Of a stretch of 64,000 bases of DNA, positions 9,746 through 18,431 are shown piece by piece (position 1 is the first letter of the stretch; each line of letters begins with the position of its first letter). The stretch lies in contig CAWFYJ010000005.1 of NCBI GenBank assembly GCA_963820055.1, forward strand, positions 248,001 through 312,000, given 5' to 3'. The position numbers and the translations under genes are program-made. The stretch is from RHKX01 sp963820055 (GTDB lineage: Bacteria > Actinomycetota > Thermoleophilia > Solirubrobacterales > 70-9). Below the pieces are notes generated by a model. It worked only from the letters and a program-made list of their open reading frames with translations. It was not told the DNA's origin and did not search any database.

Positions 9746-9799
9746 GGCGGCAGGATATGCCCGACCGGCCCAGCCGCCGCGGCGGGTACGGTCCCGCGC

Positions 9800-10999
9800 G
9801 TGCCGCGCTTCAGCCGACAGCCCACCGCCGGCGGCCATTCGCGCGCCTCGACCCTCGAGCTCTTCTACGACCTCGTCTTCGTCTTCGCGATCACGCAGGT
9901 CTCCCACTTCCTGCTCGACGAGCACCTCGAGAACCTGAATTGGACGGGGGCCGGGCAGGCCGCGGTGATCCTCGCCGCCGTCTGGTGGTCGTGGAACTAC
10001 ACGACCTGGGCGACCAACGAGCTCGACACGCGGGCGCCCGTCGTCCGCGGGCTCGTCGTCGGCGTGATGCTCGGCAGCCTGCTGATGGCGATCGCGATTC
10101 CGGAGGCGTGGGGGGAGCGGGCGCTCCTGTTCGCAGGCGCCTATGTCGCGATCCAGGTCGGGCGGCACACGTTCCTGACGTTCGTCTCCGGCACGAAGGG
10201 CTCCAATGAGCGCGAGCGGGCGAGCCACATCCTCGTCTGGTTCTGTTTCTCGGGGATCTTCTGGATCGCCGGCGGGCTCGTCGACGGCGACCCGGCCCGG
10301 ACGATCCTCTGGCTGGTGGCGCTCGCGATCGACTACAGCGCACCGCTGTTCGTCTACCGGGTGCCGGGGATGAAGCGGGTCGCGTCGTCTGCCTGGAACG
10401 TCGCCAGCGAGCACTTCGCCGAGCGCTTCCAGCTGTTCGTGATCATCGCCCTCGGCGAGTCGATCGTCGTCACGGGGGCCACGACCTCGGCATTCGATGT
10501 GCTGACGAACGAGGTGATCGCCGCCTTCATCGTCGCCTTCCTCGAGCAGCGCCGCGCTCTGGTGGCTCTACTTCAACCGCGCCGCCGACCGCCTCGCCGT
10601 CCACCTCGAAGAGGCCGATGACCGGACGCTCGTCGCCCGCGACATCTACACCTACCTCCACGTCGTCGTGATCGCCGGGATCATCGTCACCGCCGTCGGC
10701 GACGAGCTGCTGATCGGCCATCCCGGCGAAGCGCTCCCATCCAACGAGCTGAGCCTTCCTGATCGCCGGCCCGGTGATCTACCTGGCGGCGCTCTCGGTG
10801 ATCCGGTATCCGCGCCGCCGGATCGATCAGCCGCAAGCGGGTGTCGGCGGCCGTCGTCATCGTCGCGATCGGCCTCGTGTTCCAGAACGCCTCGGCGCTC
10901 CTGATCGCGACGCTGATCCTCGTCGTGCTGGTCGTCGTGATCGTCGCTGAGGAGTGGACGCCGACGCCCGACCTGACCGCTACTGTCGAGCCCCAGTGA
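9800..10999 (+). pseudogene. ltrA: low temperature requirement protein A (LtrA), three frameshifts
   Basis: The first 247 codons encode a typical LtrA membrane protein (STLELFYDLVFVFAITQVSHFL near the start; EHFAERFQLFVIIALGESIVVTG near residue 210). The rest of the family's C-terminus is present but in three other frame steps: after about 10545 (ALWWLYFNRAADRL), after about 10755 (LIAGPVIYLAALSVIRYP) and after about 10833 (KRVSAAVVIVAIGLVFQNAS). Each step is +1, so the third returns to the original frame and stops at TGA10997-10999. That stop overlaps the GTG of the aminopeptidase gene as intact neighbours do. Either a recent pseudogene or a run of indel errors; LtrA function itself is poorly known. 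Confidence 0.85.
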
Positions 11000-11964
11000 G
11001 CCCGGGGACCGACCGCAGCGATCTCGAACGCGCCGTTTCGGCCGTCGTCAACGACTGCCTCGGCGTCCGGGCCGGCGAGCAGGTGCTCGTGATCGCCAAC
11101 CCGGCGACGCTCGGCCTCGGCGAGCGCCTCCGCGGCGAGGCCGGCCGCGCCGGCGCCGACGCGGTGATGGCGCTGATGGCCGAGCGCGAGACCCACGCGG
11201 CCGAGCCGCCGCGCTCGGTCGCCGCGGCGATGAAGGAAGCCGACGTCGTCCTCGCGCCGACCGTCCAGTCGCTCTCCCACACCGCTTCCCGCAAGGCCGC
11301 CTCGGAGGCCGGCGCCCGGATCGCGACGCTCCCCGGGGTCACCGAGGAGATGCTCGCCCGGGTGATGAGCGCCGACATGGCGGAACTCCGCCGCCGCGGC
11401 CACGCGATCGCCGACATCCTCAACTCCGGGACCGAGGCGCGGATCACCTGTGCGAACGGCAGCGACCTCCGGCTCGGGCTCGAGGGCCGCACCGCGATCC
11501 CCGACGCCGGCGAGCTGACCGCCCGCGCGGCCTTCGGCAACCTGCCCTGCGGCGAGGGCTTCATCTCGCCCGACGACCGCGCCTGCGAGGGGACGCTCGT
11601 CGTCGACGGGACGATCGCCGGCGTCGGCATCCCCGCCTCACCGGTGACGCTGACGGTCGAGGGCGGCCGCCTCACCGACGCGAGCGGACCCGAGGGCGCC
11701 GCCCTGATCGCGCTGCTCACCGCCGACAGCGAGGATGGCCGGACGATCGCCGAGCTCGGCATCGGCACGAATGAGAAGGCGGAGCTGACGGGCAACGTGC
11801 TCGAGGACGAGAAGCTGCTCGGCACCGTCCACGTCGCCTTCGGCGCCTCGGAGGCGATCGGCGGCCGGATCCAGGTGCCCGTCCATCTCGACTGCGTCGT
11901 CATGAAGCCCGTCCTCACGGTCGACGGCACCGAGATCGTCCGCGACGGCGAACTGCTCGTCTGA
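10996..11964 (+). CDS. M29-like (leucyl) aminopeptidase family protein
   Basis: The 322-residue protein resembles the metal-dependent leucyl aminopeptidase (M29-like) group found in actinomycetes: GEQVLVIANPATLGLGERL at the N-terminus, NLPCGEGFISPDD with a conserved metal-binding Glu, and the C-terminal ELGIGTNEKAELTGNVLEDEK and GTVHVAFGASEAIGG, which is the family signature. It would act on peptides in the cytoplasm; related proteins include pyridine-ring dioxygenases, so the substrate is not certain. GTG10996 overlaps the ltrA stop (GTGA). Confidence 0.8.
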   Translation: MSPGTDRSDLERAVSAVVNDCLGVRAGEQVLVIANPATLGLGERLRGEAGRAGADAVMALMAERETHAAEPPRSVAAAMKEADVVLAPTVQSLSHTASRKAASEAGARIATLPGVTEEMLARVMSADMAELRRRGHAIADILNSGTEARITCANGSDLRLGLEGRTAIPDAGELTARAAFGNLPCGEGFISPDDRACEGTLVVDGTIAGVGIPASPVTLTVEGGRLTDASGPEGAALIALLTADSEDGRTIAELGIGTNEKAELTGNVLEDEKLLGTVHVAFGASEAIGGRIQVPVHLDCVVMKPVLTVDGTEIVRDGELLV

Positions 11965-11968
11965 TCCA

Positions 11969-12880
11969 CTGGCGGGAGCGGCGGACAAGCGCCTGCTCGC
12001 CGTCCCGAACGTCTCCGACGGTTCCGAGATCGGCGTCATCGACCACCTCCGCGAGCCGCTCGAGCCGCCGGTGTCACTCCTCGACGAGCACTCCGACGCC
12101 GTCCACAACCGCACCGTCTTCACGATCGCCGGCGAGGACGTCGCGCTGCGCGAGGCGCTCCGGAAGCTCGCCTGTCTGGCGATCGAGCGGATCGACATCA
12201 GCCGCCAGCGCGGTGCCCACCCGCGGATCGGTTCGATCGACGTCTGCCCGGTCGTCTGGCACCACCTGGAGCTGCGGCCGCGGGCCGTCGACCTCGCGAT
12301 GGCGGTCGCCGAGCAGCTCGGCTCGATCGGCCTGCCGGTGTTCCTCTACGGCGAGCTGGCGAGCACGCCCGAGCGCCGCGAGCGCGCCTGGTTCCGCCGT
12401 GGCGGTCACGTCGAGCTGGCCCGCCGGATGCTCGCCGACGAGCTCGAGCCCGACTATGGGCCGGGCTGGCCGCACCCGACGGCCGGCGGCGTCCTCGTCA
12501 CCGCCCGCCCGCCGCTCGCCGCTTTCAACCTCGAGCTCGCCGGGGAGACGCCGATCGAGGAGGGCCAGGCCATCGCCGCCGGGCTGCGCGAGTCCGGGGG
12601 CGGGCTGCCGGGCGTCCGCGCGCTCGCGATCGAGCTCGGTCCGGGCCGCGTCCAGATCTCGACGAACGTCCACGACCCGGTCGCCGTGCCGCTCGCCGAG
12701 GTGGTGACTCTGACCCGCCGCCTCTGCGAATCGCGGGGGACGCGGCCGGTCGAGGCGGAGCTCGTCGGGCTCGTCCCGGCCGCGGCTCTGGCCGGCTGGC
12801 CCGAGGACCTGCCGATCGCCGGCGACGACGCGTACGGGCGCACGATCGAGTCGCGACTCGCCGCCACGGCGAGCGCCTAG
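11969..12880 (+). CDS. glutamate formimidoyltransferase-like protein (start unresolved)
   Basis: The protein matches the N-terminal formiminotransferase subdomain family: LLAVPNVSDG (family start motif), EHSDAVHNRTVFTI, the catalytic-His motif QRGAHPRIGSIDVCPVVW, and LVTARPPLAAFNLEL. Family members transfer formimino or formyl groups between glutamate and tetrahydrofolate. No ATG, GTG or TTG exists in frame before the conserved N-terminus; the first is GTG12071, which would cut off the VPNVSDG motif. I give CTG11969 as a placeholder start (303 residues, normal length). A non-standard start or a sequence error nearby is likely. No other histidine-degradation gene is present. Confidence 0.72.
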   Translation: MAGAADKRLLAVPNVSDGSEIGVIDHLREPLEPPVSLLDEHSDAVHNRTVFTIAGEDVALREALRKLACLAIERIDISRQRGAHPRIGSIDVCPVVWHHLELRPRAVDLAMAVAEQLGSIGLPVFLYGELASTPERRERAWFRRGGHVELARRMLADELEPDYGPGWPHPTAGGVLVTARPPLAAFNLELAGETPIEEGQAIAAGLRESGGGLPGVRALAIELGPGRVQISTNVHDPVAVPLAEVVTLTRRLCESRGTRPVEAELVGLVPAAALAGWPEDLPIAGDDAYGRTIESRLAATASA

Positions 12881-12893
12881 AATCCCCCGCCTC

Positions 12894-13292
12894 ATGCCGG
12901 GCAACGCAAAGCGCCGCCGCCGCAAGCACCGCGGCACCCAGACCGGAAGCATCAGCCGCCGGCAGAACGCCCGCCCGCGCAACCGCCAGGAGGCCATGGC
13001 ACAGGCTCGCTCGCGCAAGGGCGGCGGAGGCAAGCGCGTCACCCGCGTCGACCGCCGCGATCAGCCGCCGACCTGGAAGGGCGCCGTCATCCGCGGCCTC
13101 CTCTTCGCAGCCCTGCTCCTGCCGGTCTCGCTGCTCTTCGGCCAGCCCCTCGGCGGCGCGATCGCGCTGACGATCATCGCCGCGATCGTCTACGTACCGC
13201 TCGGCTTCTACACCGAGAACTTCTTCTACAACCGCCGGAAGCTGAAGCAGCAGCAGGAGCGCGACGCCAAGCGCGCCGAAAAGGGCGGCTGA
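12894..13292 (+). CDS. small basic membrane protein of unknown function
   Basis: The 132-residue protein has a very basic N-terminus (residues 1-58, Arg/Lys/Gly-rich, MPGNAKRRRRKHRGT), two hydrophobic segments (about 65-83 and 88-107) and a charged C-terminal tail FYNRRKLKQQQERDAKRAEKGG. The basic tail would face the cytoplasm and could bind nucleic acid or acidic lipids. I recognise no family. It lies in a same-strand run with the MBL-fold gene 6 bp downstream. Confidence 0.72.
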   Translation: MPGNAKRRRRKHRGTQTGSISRRQNARPRNRQEAMAQARSRKGGGGKRVTRVDRRDQPPTWKGAVIRGLLFAALLLPVSLLFGQPLGGAIALTIIAAIVYVPLGFYTENFFYNRRKLKQQQERDAKRAEKGG

Positions 13293-13298
13293 ACCGGA

Positions 13299-13940
13299 AT
13301 GGACGTCCGCAGCTTCACGGTCGGTCCGTTCGCCGAGAACACCTACATCTTCCGCCGCGACGGCTCCGATCGCGCCCTCGTGATCGATCCCGGCGACGAG
13401 GCCCCGCGCCTGCTCCACGCGATCGACGAGCTCGGCGTCGGCGTCGACGCGATCCTCCTCACCCACACCCACGTCGACCACGTCGGCGCCGTGGCGCCCG
13501 TCGCCGAGGCGACCGGTGCCCCCGTCTACTGCCCCGAGCTCGAGACGCCGATGCTCGCCGACATCATGAAATGGACGCCGATCCCCGGCATCGGTCCCTA
13601 TGACGGCTACGACGCCGACGAGACGCTGAGCGGCGGCGAGAAGCTCGAGCTCGCCGGCTTCGACATCGACGTCGTCTTCACCCCGGGCCACAGCATCGGC
13701 CACGTCACCTATTCGATCCCCGACGAGACGGCGATCTTCAGCGGCGACGTCCTCTTCCAGGGCTCGGTCGGCCGCGTCGACCTGCCGGGCGGCGACTGGC
13801 CGACCCTGGCGAACAGCCTCCAGCTCCTCGTCGACACCCATCCTGCGGAGACGACCGTCTACCCCGGGCACATGGGGGTGACGACGCTCGAGCGGGAGCT
13901 CGCGTCGAACCCGTTCCTCGCCGAGCTTTCGGCGCAGTAA
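13299..13940 (+). CDS. MBL-fold hydrolase (glyoxalase II-like, YcbL type)
   Basis: The 213-residue protein is a metallo-beta-lactamase-fold hydrolase with NTYIFRR, IDPGDEA, the dinuclear metal motif LLTHTHVDHVG (about 54-64), HSIGHVTYSIP with a metal-binding His, FSGDVLFQGSVGR with the bridging Asp, and VYPGHMGVTT with the last His. The compact length and FSGDVLF fit the YcbL/GloB-like group that hydrolyses thioesters such as S-lactoylglutathione or its mycothiol equivalent. The substrate is inference. It is followed within 10 bp by a truncated transporter gene. Confidence 0.88.
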   Translation: MDVRSFTVGPFAENTYIFRRDGSDRALVIDPGDEAPRLLHAIDELGVGVDAILLTHTHVDHVGAVAPVAEATGAPVYCPELETPMLADIMKWTPIPGIGPYDGYDADETLSGGEKLELAGFDIDVVFTPGHSIGHVTYSIPDETAIFSGDVLFQGSVGRVDLPGGDWPTLANSLQLLVDTHPAETTVYPGHMGVTTLERELASNPFLAELSAQ

Positions 13941-13949
13941 CGGCGCCGC

Positions 13950-14606
13950 TTGCTCGCGATCGCGCTGCGCGCCGGCGTCGGCAACGCGGGTGGGCTGATC
14001 GGCTTCTACAAGGCGGCCGAGCTGGGACCGCTCAGCGTCGCCGCGCCGATCGGGGCGCTCGGGGCGATCGTCCCGGTGCTCTGGGGGCTGTTCGACGGCG
14101 AGGCGCTGCGGACCACCGAGGCGGTGGGCCTGCTGCTCGCGATCGGGGGAGGGGCGATGGCGGCACGGGTCACGCCGGCCGAGGAGGTCGTCTACCCCGA
14201 TCCGCGCAGGAGCGTGCTGTGGGCGAGCGTCTCGGCGGTGTCGTTCGGCGTCTTCCTGACGGCCCTGCCGCAGGTCTCCGACGACGGCCGCGCCTGGTCG
14301 TTGCTCGATGCCCGGATCGCGCTGGTGACGATCGTCCTGCTCTGGGCCGGGGTCCGTCTCCGGGCGCTCCGGCCGGGGCGGGCGAGCCTCACGATGGCGA
14401 TCCCGGGCCTGCTTCTCGTCGCCGGAACGCTGCTCTACACCGTCGCCGCCGATCACGGTCAGCTTTCGATCGTCTCGGTGCTCGGCTCGCTGTTTCCGGT
14501 CTTCACCGTTGGACTGGCCGCAGCACTCCTGGCCGAGCGGCTCTCGCGGGAGCAGGCGATCGGCGTAACCGCGGCGCTCGCAGGCATCGTTCTGATCGCG
14601 GTCTGA
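13950..14606 (+). CDS. EamA-type transporter lacking its first helices
   Basis: The 218-residue protein matches the drug/metabolite transporter family from the third helix onward: FYKAAELGPLSVAAPIGALGAIVPVLWG closes the first EamA repeat, and SLFPVFTVGLAAALLAERLSREQ closes the second. Full members have about 280-300 residues and ten helices. Here the N-terminal two helices are missing, because an in-frame stop (the MBL stop at 13938-13940) lies directly upstream of the only start, TTG13950. The gene is probably decayed or 5'-truncated. Confidence 0.65.
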   Translation: MLAIALRAGVGNAGGLIGFYKAAELGPLSVAAPIGALGAIVPVLWGLFDGEALRTTEAVGLLLAIGGGAMAARVTPAEEVVYPDPRRSVLWASVSAVSFGVFLTALPQVSDDGRAWSLLDARIALVTIVLLWAGVRLRALRPGRASLTMAIPGLLLVAGTLLYTVAADHGQLSIVSVLGSLFPVFTVGLAAALLAERLSREQAIGVTAALAGIVLIAV

Positions 14607-14638
14607 GGCACGAGGACCGACTAAGGTCGCAACTTCCG

Positions 14639-15886
14639 ATGGCCGCGAACAAGCACCAGGCACCGAAGGGCACCTTCGACGTTCTCCCGGCCGACGAGGC
14701 CGCCCGCGACGCGGTCGCGGCGGCGGCGTGGTCGCGGCTTTCGGCGGCCGGCTACGGGCGGATCGAGACGCCGATCTTCGAGGACACGGGGCTGTTCGAG
14801 CGCGGGGTGGGGGAGTCCACCGACATCGTCCGCAAGGAGATGTTCACCTTCGACGACCAGGGCGGCCGTTCGATCACGCTGCGCCCGGAGGGGACGGCGC
14901 CGATCTGCCGGGCCTACGTCGAGCACGGGATGCACCGCCTTCCGCAGCCGGTGAAGCTCTGGTACCGCGGGCCTTACTTCCGCTACGAGCGCCCGCAGGA
15001 GGGCCGTTTCCGCGAGTTCAACCAGATCGGCGCGGAGGCGATCGGCTCCGGGTCGGCCCTCGTCGACGCCGAGCTGATCATCCTGCTCGCCGGGATCTTC
15101 GCCGACCTCGGGATCGACGACGCCGAACTGCGGCTCTCGTCGCTTGGCTCGCCCGAGGCCCGGGCCGGTTACCGCGACGAACTTCGCAGCTACCTCCGCG
15201 ACCACGAGGACGAGCTGTCCGGCGACGTCCGCGAGCGGATCGACGCGAACCCGATGCGCGCCTTCGACTCCGACCATCCCGGGACCAAGACGGTCATGGA
15301 GTCGGCGCCGCGGATGCTCGACCGCCTCGAGGGGGCTGACGCTGAGCACTTCGCCGAGGTCCGCGCCCTCCTCGACGGCGCCGGCCTCGCCTACACGCTC
15401 GACGGCACGCTCGTGCGCGGCCTCGACTACTACAACCGGACCGTCTTCGAGTTCAACTGCGACCGCCTCGGTGCCCAGTCCGGGCTCGGCGGCGGCGGTC
15501 GCTACGACGGGCTGATCGAGTTGATCGGCGGGCCCGCGACGCCGGCGGTCGGCTGGGCCGCGGGGATCGAGCGGATCCTGCTGGCGCTCGAGACGCAGCC
15601 GCAGCGCGAGTCGATCGACGTCTTCGTCGTCGCCGCCGAGGACCGCGCCCGGGCGTTCGCGCTCGTCGGCGAGCTCCGCGAGGCCGGTCTCGCCGCCGAC
15701 CTCGACCTCGCCGAGCGCAGCTTCAAGGGCCAGATGAAGCAGGCCGACCGCTCCGGTGCCCGCCACGCGGTGATCATCGAGGCCGACGGCGCCGCCAGGG
15801 TCCGCGACATGAGCAGCGGCGAGCAGCGCGACGCCGACCTCGGCTCGCTGGCCGAGCAGCTCAGCACGGACATCTCCGGCCGCTGA
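14639..15886 (+). CDS. hisS: histidine--tRNA ligase
   Basis: The 415-residue class II synthetase charges tRNA-His. It shows the N-terminal KGTFDVLPADEA, motif 2 YRGPYFRYERPQEGRFREFNQ (about 110-130), the HisRS-specific LVRGLDYYNRTVFEF (about 258-272), GLGGGGRYDGL, and motif 3 AAGIERILLALE (about 307-318), followed by an anticodon-binding domain with RSFKGQMKQADRSGARHAVI. Length is normal. ATG14639 gives the family start (HQAPKGTFDVLP). It lies 22 bp upstream of aspS, the usual hisS-aspS order. Confidence 0.97.
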   Translation: MAANKHQAPKGTFDVLPADEAARDAVAAAAWSRLSAAGYGRIETPIFEDTGLFERGVGESTDIVRKEMFTFDDQGGRSITLRPEGTAPICRAYVEHGMHRLPQPVKLWYRGPYFRYERPQEGRFREFNQIGAEAIGSGSALVDAELIILLAGIFADLGIDDAELRLSSLGSPEARAGYRDELRSYLRDHEDELSGDVRERIDANPMRAFDSDHPGTKTVMESAPRMLDRLEGADAEHFAEVRALLDGAGLAYTLDGTLVRGLDYYNRTVFEFNCDRLGAQSGLGGGGRYDGLIELIGGPATPAVGWAAGIERILLALETQPQRESIDVFVVAAEDRARAFALVGELREAGLAADLDLAERSFKGQMKQADRSGARHAVIIEADGAARVRDMSSGEQRDADLGSLAEQLSTDISGR

Positions 15887-15908
15887 GAGGCTGCAAGACT
15901 GCGCCGTC

Positions 15909-17765
15909 GTGACTGACCCGAACGAGACCCCCGAGTTCCCCGTCCAGAGCGGCAACGGCTACCGCGACACGTGGTCGGGAGAGATCCGCCCCGACGTCGT
16001 CGGGAAGGAGGTCCGGCTCGCCGGCTGGGTGAACCGCCGCCGCGATCACGGCGGCCTCGTCTTCATCGACCTCCGCGACCGGACCGGCCTCGTCCAGCTC
16101 GTCTTCGACCCCGACGACGCCGGCACCGCCTTCGCCCTCGGCCACAAGCTCCGCAACGAGGACGTGATCAGCATCCGCGGCCCGGTCGTCGAGCGTTCTC
16201 CCGAGACCGTCAACCCGGAGATCCCGACCGGGGCCTTCGAGATCCGCGTCGCCGAGGCCGACCTGCTTTCGGACGCGCAGACGCCGCCCTTCGAGATCGA
16301 GGGCCGCGGCGCCGCCGACGTCAGCGAGGAGATCCGGCTCCGCTACCGCTACCTCGACCTGCGCCGCGAGAACATGCGCGAGGCGCTGCAGTTGCGGGCG
16401 AAGATCGTCCGGGCGATGCGCGAGCAGCTCGACTCCGACGGCTTCATCGAGATCGAGACGCCGGTCCTGACCCGCTCGACGCCGGAGGGCGCCCGCGACT
16501 TCCTCGTGCCGAGCCGCCTCCAGCAGGGCTCCTTCTACGCGCTGCCGCAGTCGCCGCAGCTCTTCAAGCAGCTGCTGATGGTCGCCGGGTTCGAGCGCTA
16601 CTACCAGATCGCCCGCTGCTTCCGGGACGAGGATCTGCGCGCCGACCGTCAGCCCGACTTCACCCAGCTCGACATCGAGATGTCCTTCGTGGAGGTCGAG
16701 GACGTGATCGAGGCGAACGAGCGGCTGATGGCCAAGGTGCTCGGCGCCGCCGGCGTCGACGTCGAGCTGCCGATCCCGCGGATCAGCCACGACGACGCGA
16801 TGGCCCGCTTCGGCACCGACCGTCCCGACATGCGCTTCGGTATGGAGCTCGTCGACCTCTCGGATGCGCTGAGCGAGACCGAGTTCCGGGTCTTCCGCGG
16901 CACGATCGACGGCGGCGGCGTCGTCAAGGGCATGAACGCCGGCAAGCGCGAGCTGCCGCGCTCCGAGCTCGACGGCCTGATCGCCGACGCGCAGGAGCTC
17001 GGCGCCAAGGGCCTCGTCTGGGCCTTCCGCGAGGGCGACGGCTGGCGCTCGCCGACCGCGAAGTTCCTGACGCCGGAGGAGCTGGCGACGCTGAACGAGA
17101 CCCTCGGGGCCACCGACGGCGACCTGTTGCTGATCGTCGCCGACTCTCCCGCCGTCGCCAACCAGGTGCTCGGGACGATGCGCCGCCGCCTCGCCGAGCG
17201 CTGGGGTGAGATCCCCGAGGGCTCGAACGCCTTCTGCTGGGTGGTCGACTGGCCGCTGCTCGAGTGGGCCGAGGAGGAGGGCCGCTGGACGCCGCTCCAC
17301 CACCCGTTCACAGCCTTCGAGGGCGAGATCGACCCCGACGACCCCGGCAGCCTCCGCGCCCGCGCCTACGACCTCGTCTGGAACGGCAGCGAGATCGGCG
17401 GCGGCTCGATCCGGATCAGCGACACCACCGATCAGGAGCGCGTGCTCGGCCTGCTCGGCATCGACCGCGAGGAGGCGGAGGCGCGCTTCGGCTTCCTCCT
17501 CGAGGCGCTCCGCTTCGGCGCCCCGCCGCACGGCGGCATCGCCTACGGGATCGACCGGATCTGCGCGCTCGCCGCCGGTGCCGACTCGATCCGCGACGTC
17601 ATCGCCTTCCCGAAGACCGCGTCCGGCGGCGACCCGCTGACCGGGGCGCCGGCGCCCGTCGACGATCGTCAGCTCCGTGAGCTCGGCGTCACGGTGCGGG
17701 CTCCCGCCCCGAAGGCCGACGTGAAGACAGCACCCGCGCCTCCGCAGGACCCCGCCGCGCAGTGA
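15909..17765 (+). CDS. aspS: aspartate--tRNA ligase
   Basis: The 618-residue bacterial-type AspRS has an N-terminal OB-fold anticodon domain (AGWVNRRRDHGGLVFIDLRDR), the class II core with FLVPSRLQQGSFYALPQSPQLFKQLLM, motif 2 FRDEDLRADRQPDFTQLD (about 238-255), the bacterial GAD insertion, and motif 3 PHGGIAYGIDRI (about 540-551). It may also be non-discriminating (Asp/Asn), which cannot be judged here. A basic Ala/Pro-rich tail follows the catalytic core. GTG15909 is the start. The TGA overlaps the next GTG. Confidence 0.97.
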   Translation: MTDPNETPEFPVQSGNGYRDTWSGEIRPDVVGKEVRLAGWVNRRRDHGGLVFIDLRDRTGLVQLVFDPDDAGTAFALGHKLRNEDVISIRGPVVERSPETVNPEIPTGAFEIRVAEADLLSDAQTPPFEIEGRGAADVSEEIRLRYRYLDLRRENMREALQLRAKIVRAMREQLDSDGFIEIETPVLTRSTPEGARDFLVPSRLQQGSFYALPQSPQLFKQLLMVAGFERYYQIARCFRDEDLRADRQPDFTQLDIEMSFVEVEDVIEANERLMAKVLGAAGVDVELPIPRISHDDAMARFGTDRPDMRFGMELVDLSDALSETEFRVFRGTIDGGGVVKGMNAGKRELPRSELDGLIADAQELGAKGLVWAFREGDGWRSPTAKFLTPEELATLNETLGATDGDLLLIVADSPAVANQVLGTMRRRLAERWGEIPEGSNAFCWVVDWPLLEWAEEEGRWTPLHHPFTAFEGEIDPDDPGSLRARAYDLVWNGSEIGGGSIRISDTTDQERVLGLLGIDREEAEARFGFLLEALRFGAPPHGGIAYGIDRICALAAGADSIRDVIAFPKTASGGDPLTGAPAPVDDRQLRELGVTVRAPAPKADVKTAPAPPQDPAAQ

Positions 17766-18139
17766 GCGGCGAGCGGGCGGATCAGGCCGCCCGGGCCATC
17801 GCGGCGATCAACGCCCGCGACCCGGTGCTGATCGCCGAGACATTCGACCCGCTGGCGGAGATCCGCACCGCCCGCAACGTCCACACCGGCATCGAGGCGG
17901 CGATCGCCTGGGCCGACAAGACCTACGACCACATCGACCGCCGCTACGCGATCGCCGCGACCCACACGAAGGGCGACAGCGTCCTCGTCATCGGCTTCGT
18001 GGAATACATCTGGCGGGAGGAGGGGGAGGTCGGCGACAGCTCGCCGATTGCGCTCCTTCTCGAGTTCGCCGGAGACCGCGTGATCGCGCTCACCATCGAG
18101 GAAGACCCGGTCGCGGCCCTGGAGGCTTTCGAAAGCTGA
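17762..18139 (+). CDS. NTF2/SnoaL-like protein
   Basis: The 125-residue protein has the SnoaL-like alpha+beta cone pattern: a helical start (ADQAARAIAAINARDP), DPLAEIRTARNVHTGIEAAIAWAD and a C-terminal sheet with IALLLEFAGDRVIALTIEED. Such domains bind small hydrophobic ligands or act as isomerases; no catalytic residues point to a reaction. GTG17762 overlaps the aspS stop (GTGA), which suggests coupled translation. Confidence 0.78.
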   Translation: MSGERADQAARAIAAINARDPVLIAETFDPLAEIRTARNVHTGIEAAIAWADKTYDHIDRRYAIAATHTKGDSVLVIGFVEYIWREEGEVGDSSPIALLLEFAGDRVIALTIEEDPVAALEAFES

Positions 18140-18431
18140 GTTGCGGGAACGGCGGTACTCGTCCGCCGGATTCAAGGTTTTCGGGCCGTTGGTCGAACTG
18201 CCTTGGTAGTTTCCTCATGGGCCCGAACTCGTACGACAGCCGTCCTCATTGTGAACCAACACGAATGGCTCGGGAGCCGTTGTCCGTTGCGCCCGCGGGT
18301 GTAGTGGCAGGCTCCCCCCTGTATCTCAGGGTTCAGAAGCCGGGCGGCACCGGCGAGTTGGAGCCCATGATGTCCGCCATGCGCTGGGCGACCCGCGCTG
18401 TGCGGCCCATCCCGGGCTCGGGAGGCGCCAA
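18140..18431. other. intergenic leader before the thioredoxin-fold gene
   Basis: About 290 bp without a convincing gene. It contains a TCAA-N16-GTCGAACT element at 18172-18199, described separately, and a weak 72-codon reading frame (18217-18435) whose TGA overlaps the next GTG. Third-position G/C in the 5' part of that frame is far below the neighbours, so I do not call it a gene. The stretch may be a structured 5' leader. Confidence 0.5.
18172..18199 (+). promoter_or_regulatory. possible sigma-28-like promoter (weak match)
   Basis: TCAA (18172-18175), 16-bp spacer, then GTCGAACT (18192-18199). The -35 part and spacing equal those at the pilus promoters, and the sequence ATTCAAGGT is shared with the pilM promoter. 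The -10 keeps only part of GCCGATnn. It would drive the membrane-anchored thioredoxin-fold gene at 18432. Confidence 0.35.

Noticed and set aside
12525..14663. 712-codon minus-strand frame opposite several housekeeping genes
   Set aside because: Antisense shadow of the formimidoyltransferase-like, MBL-fold and transporter genes; no motif or start signal of its own.
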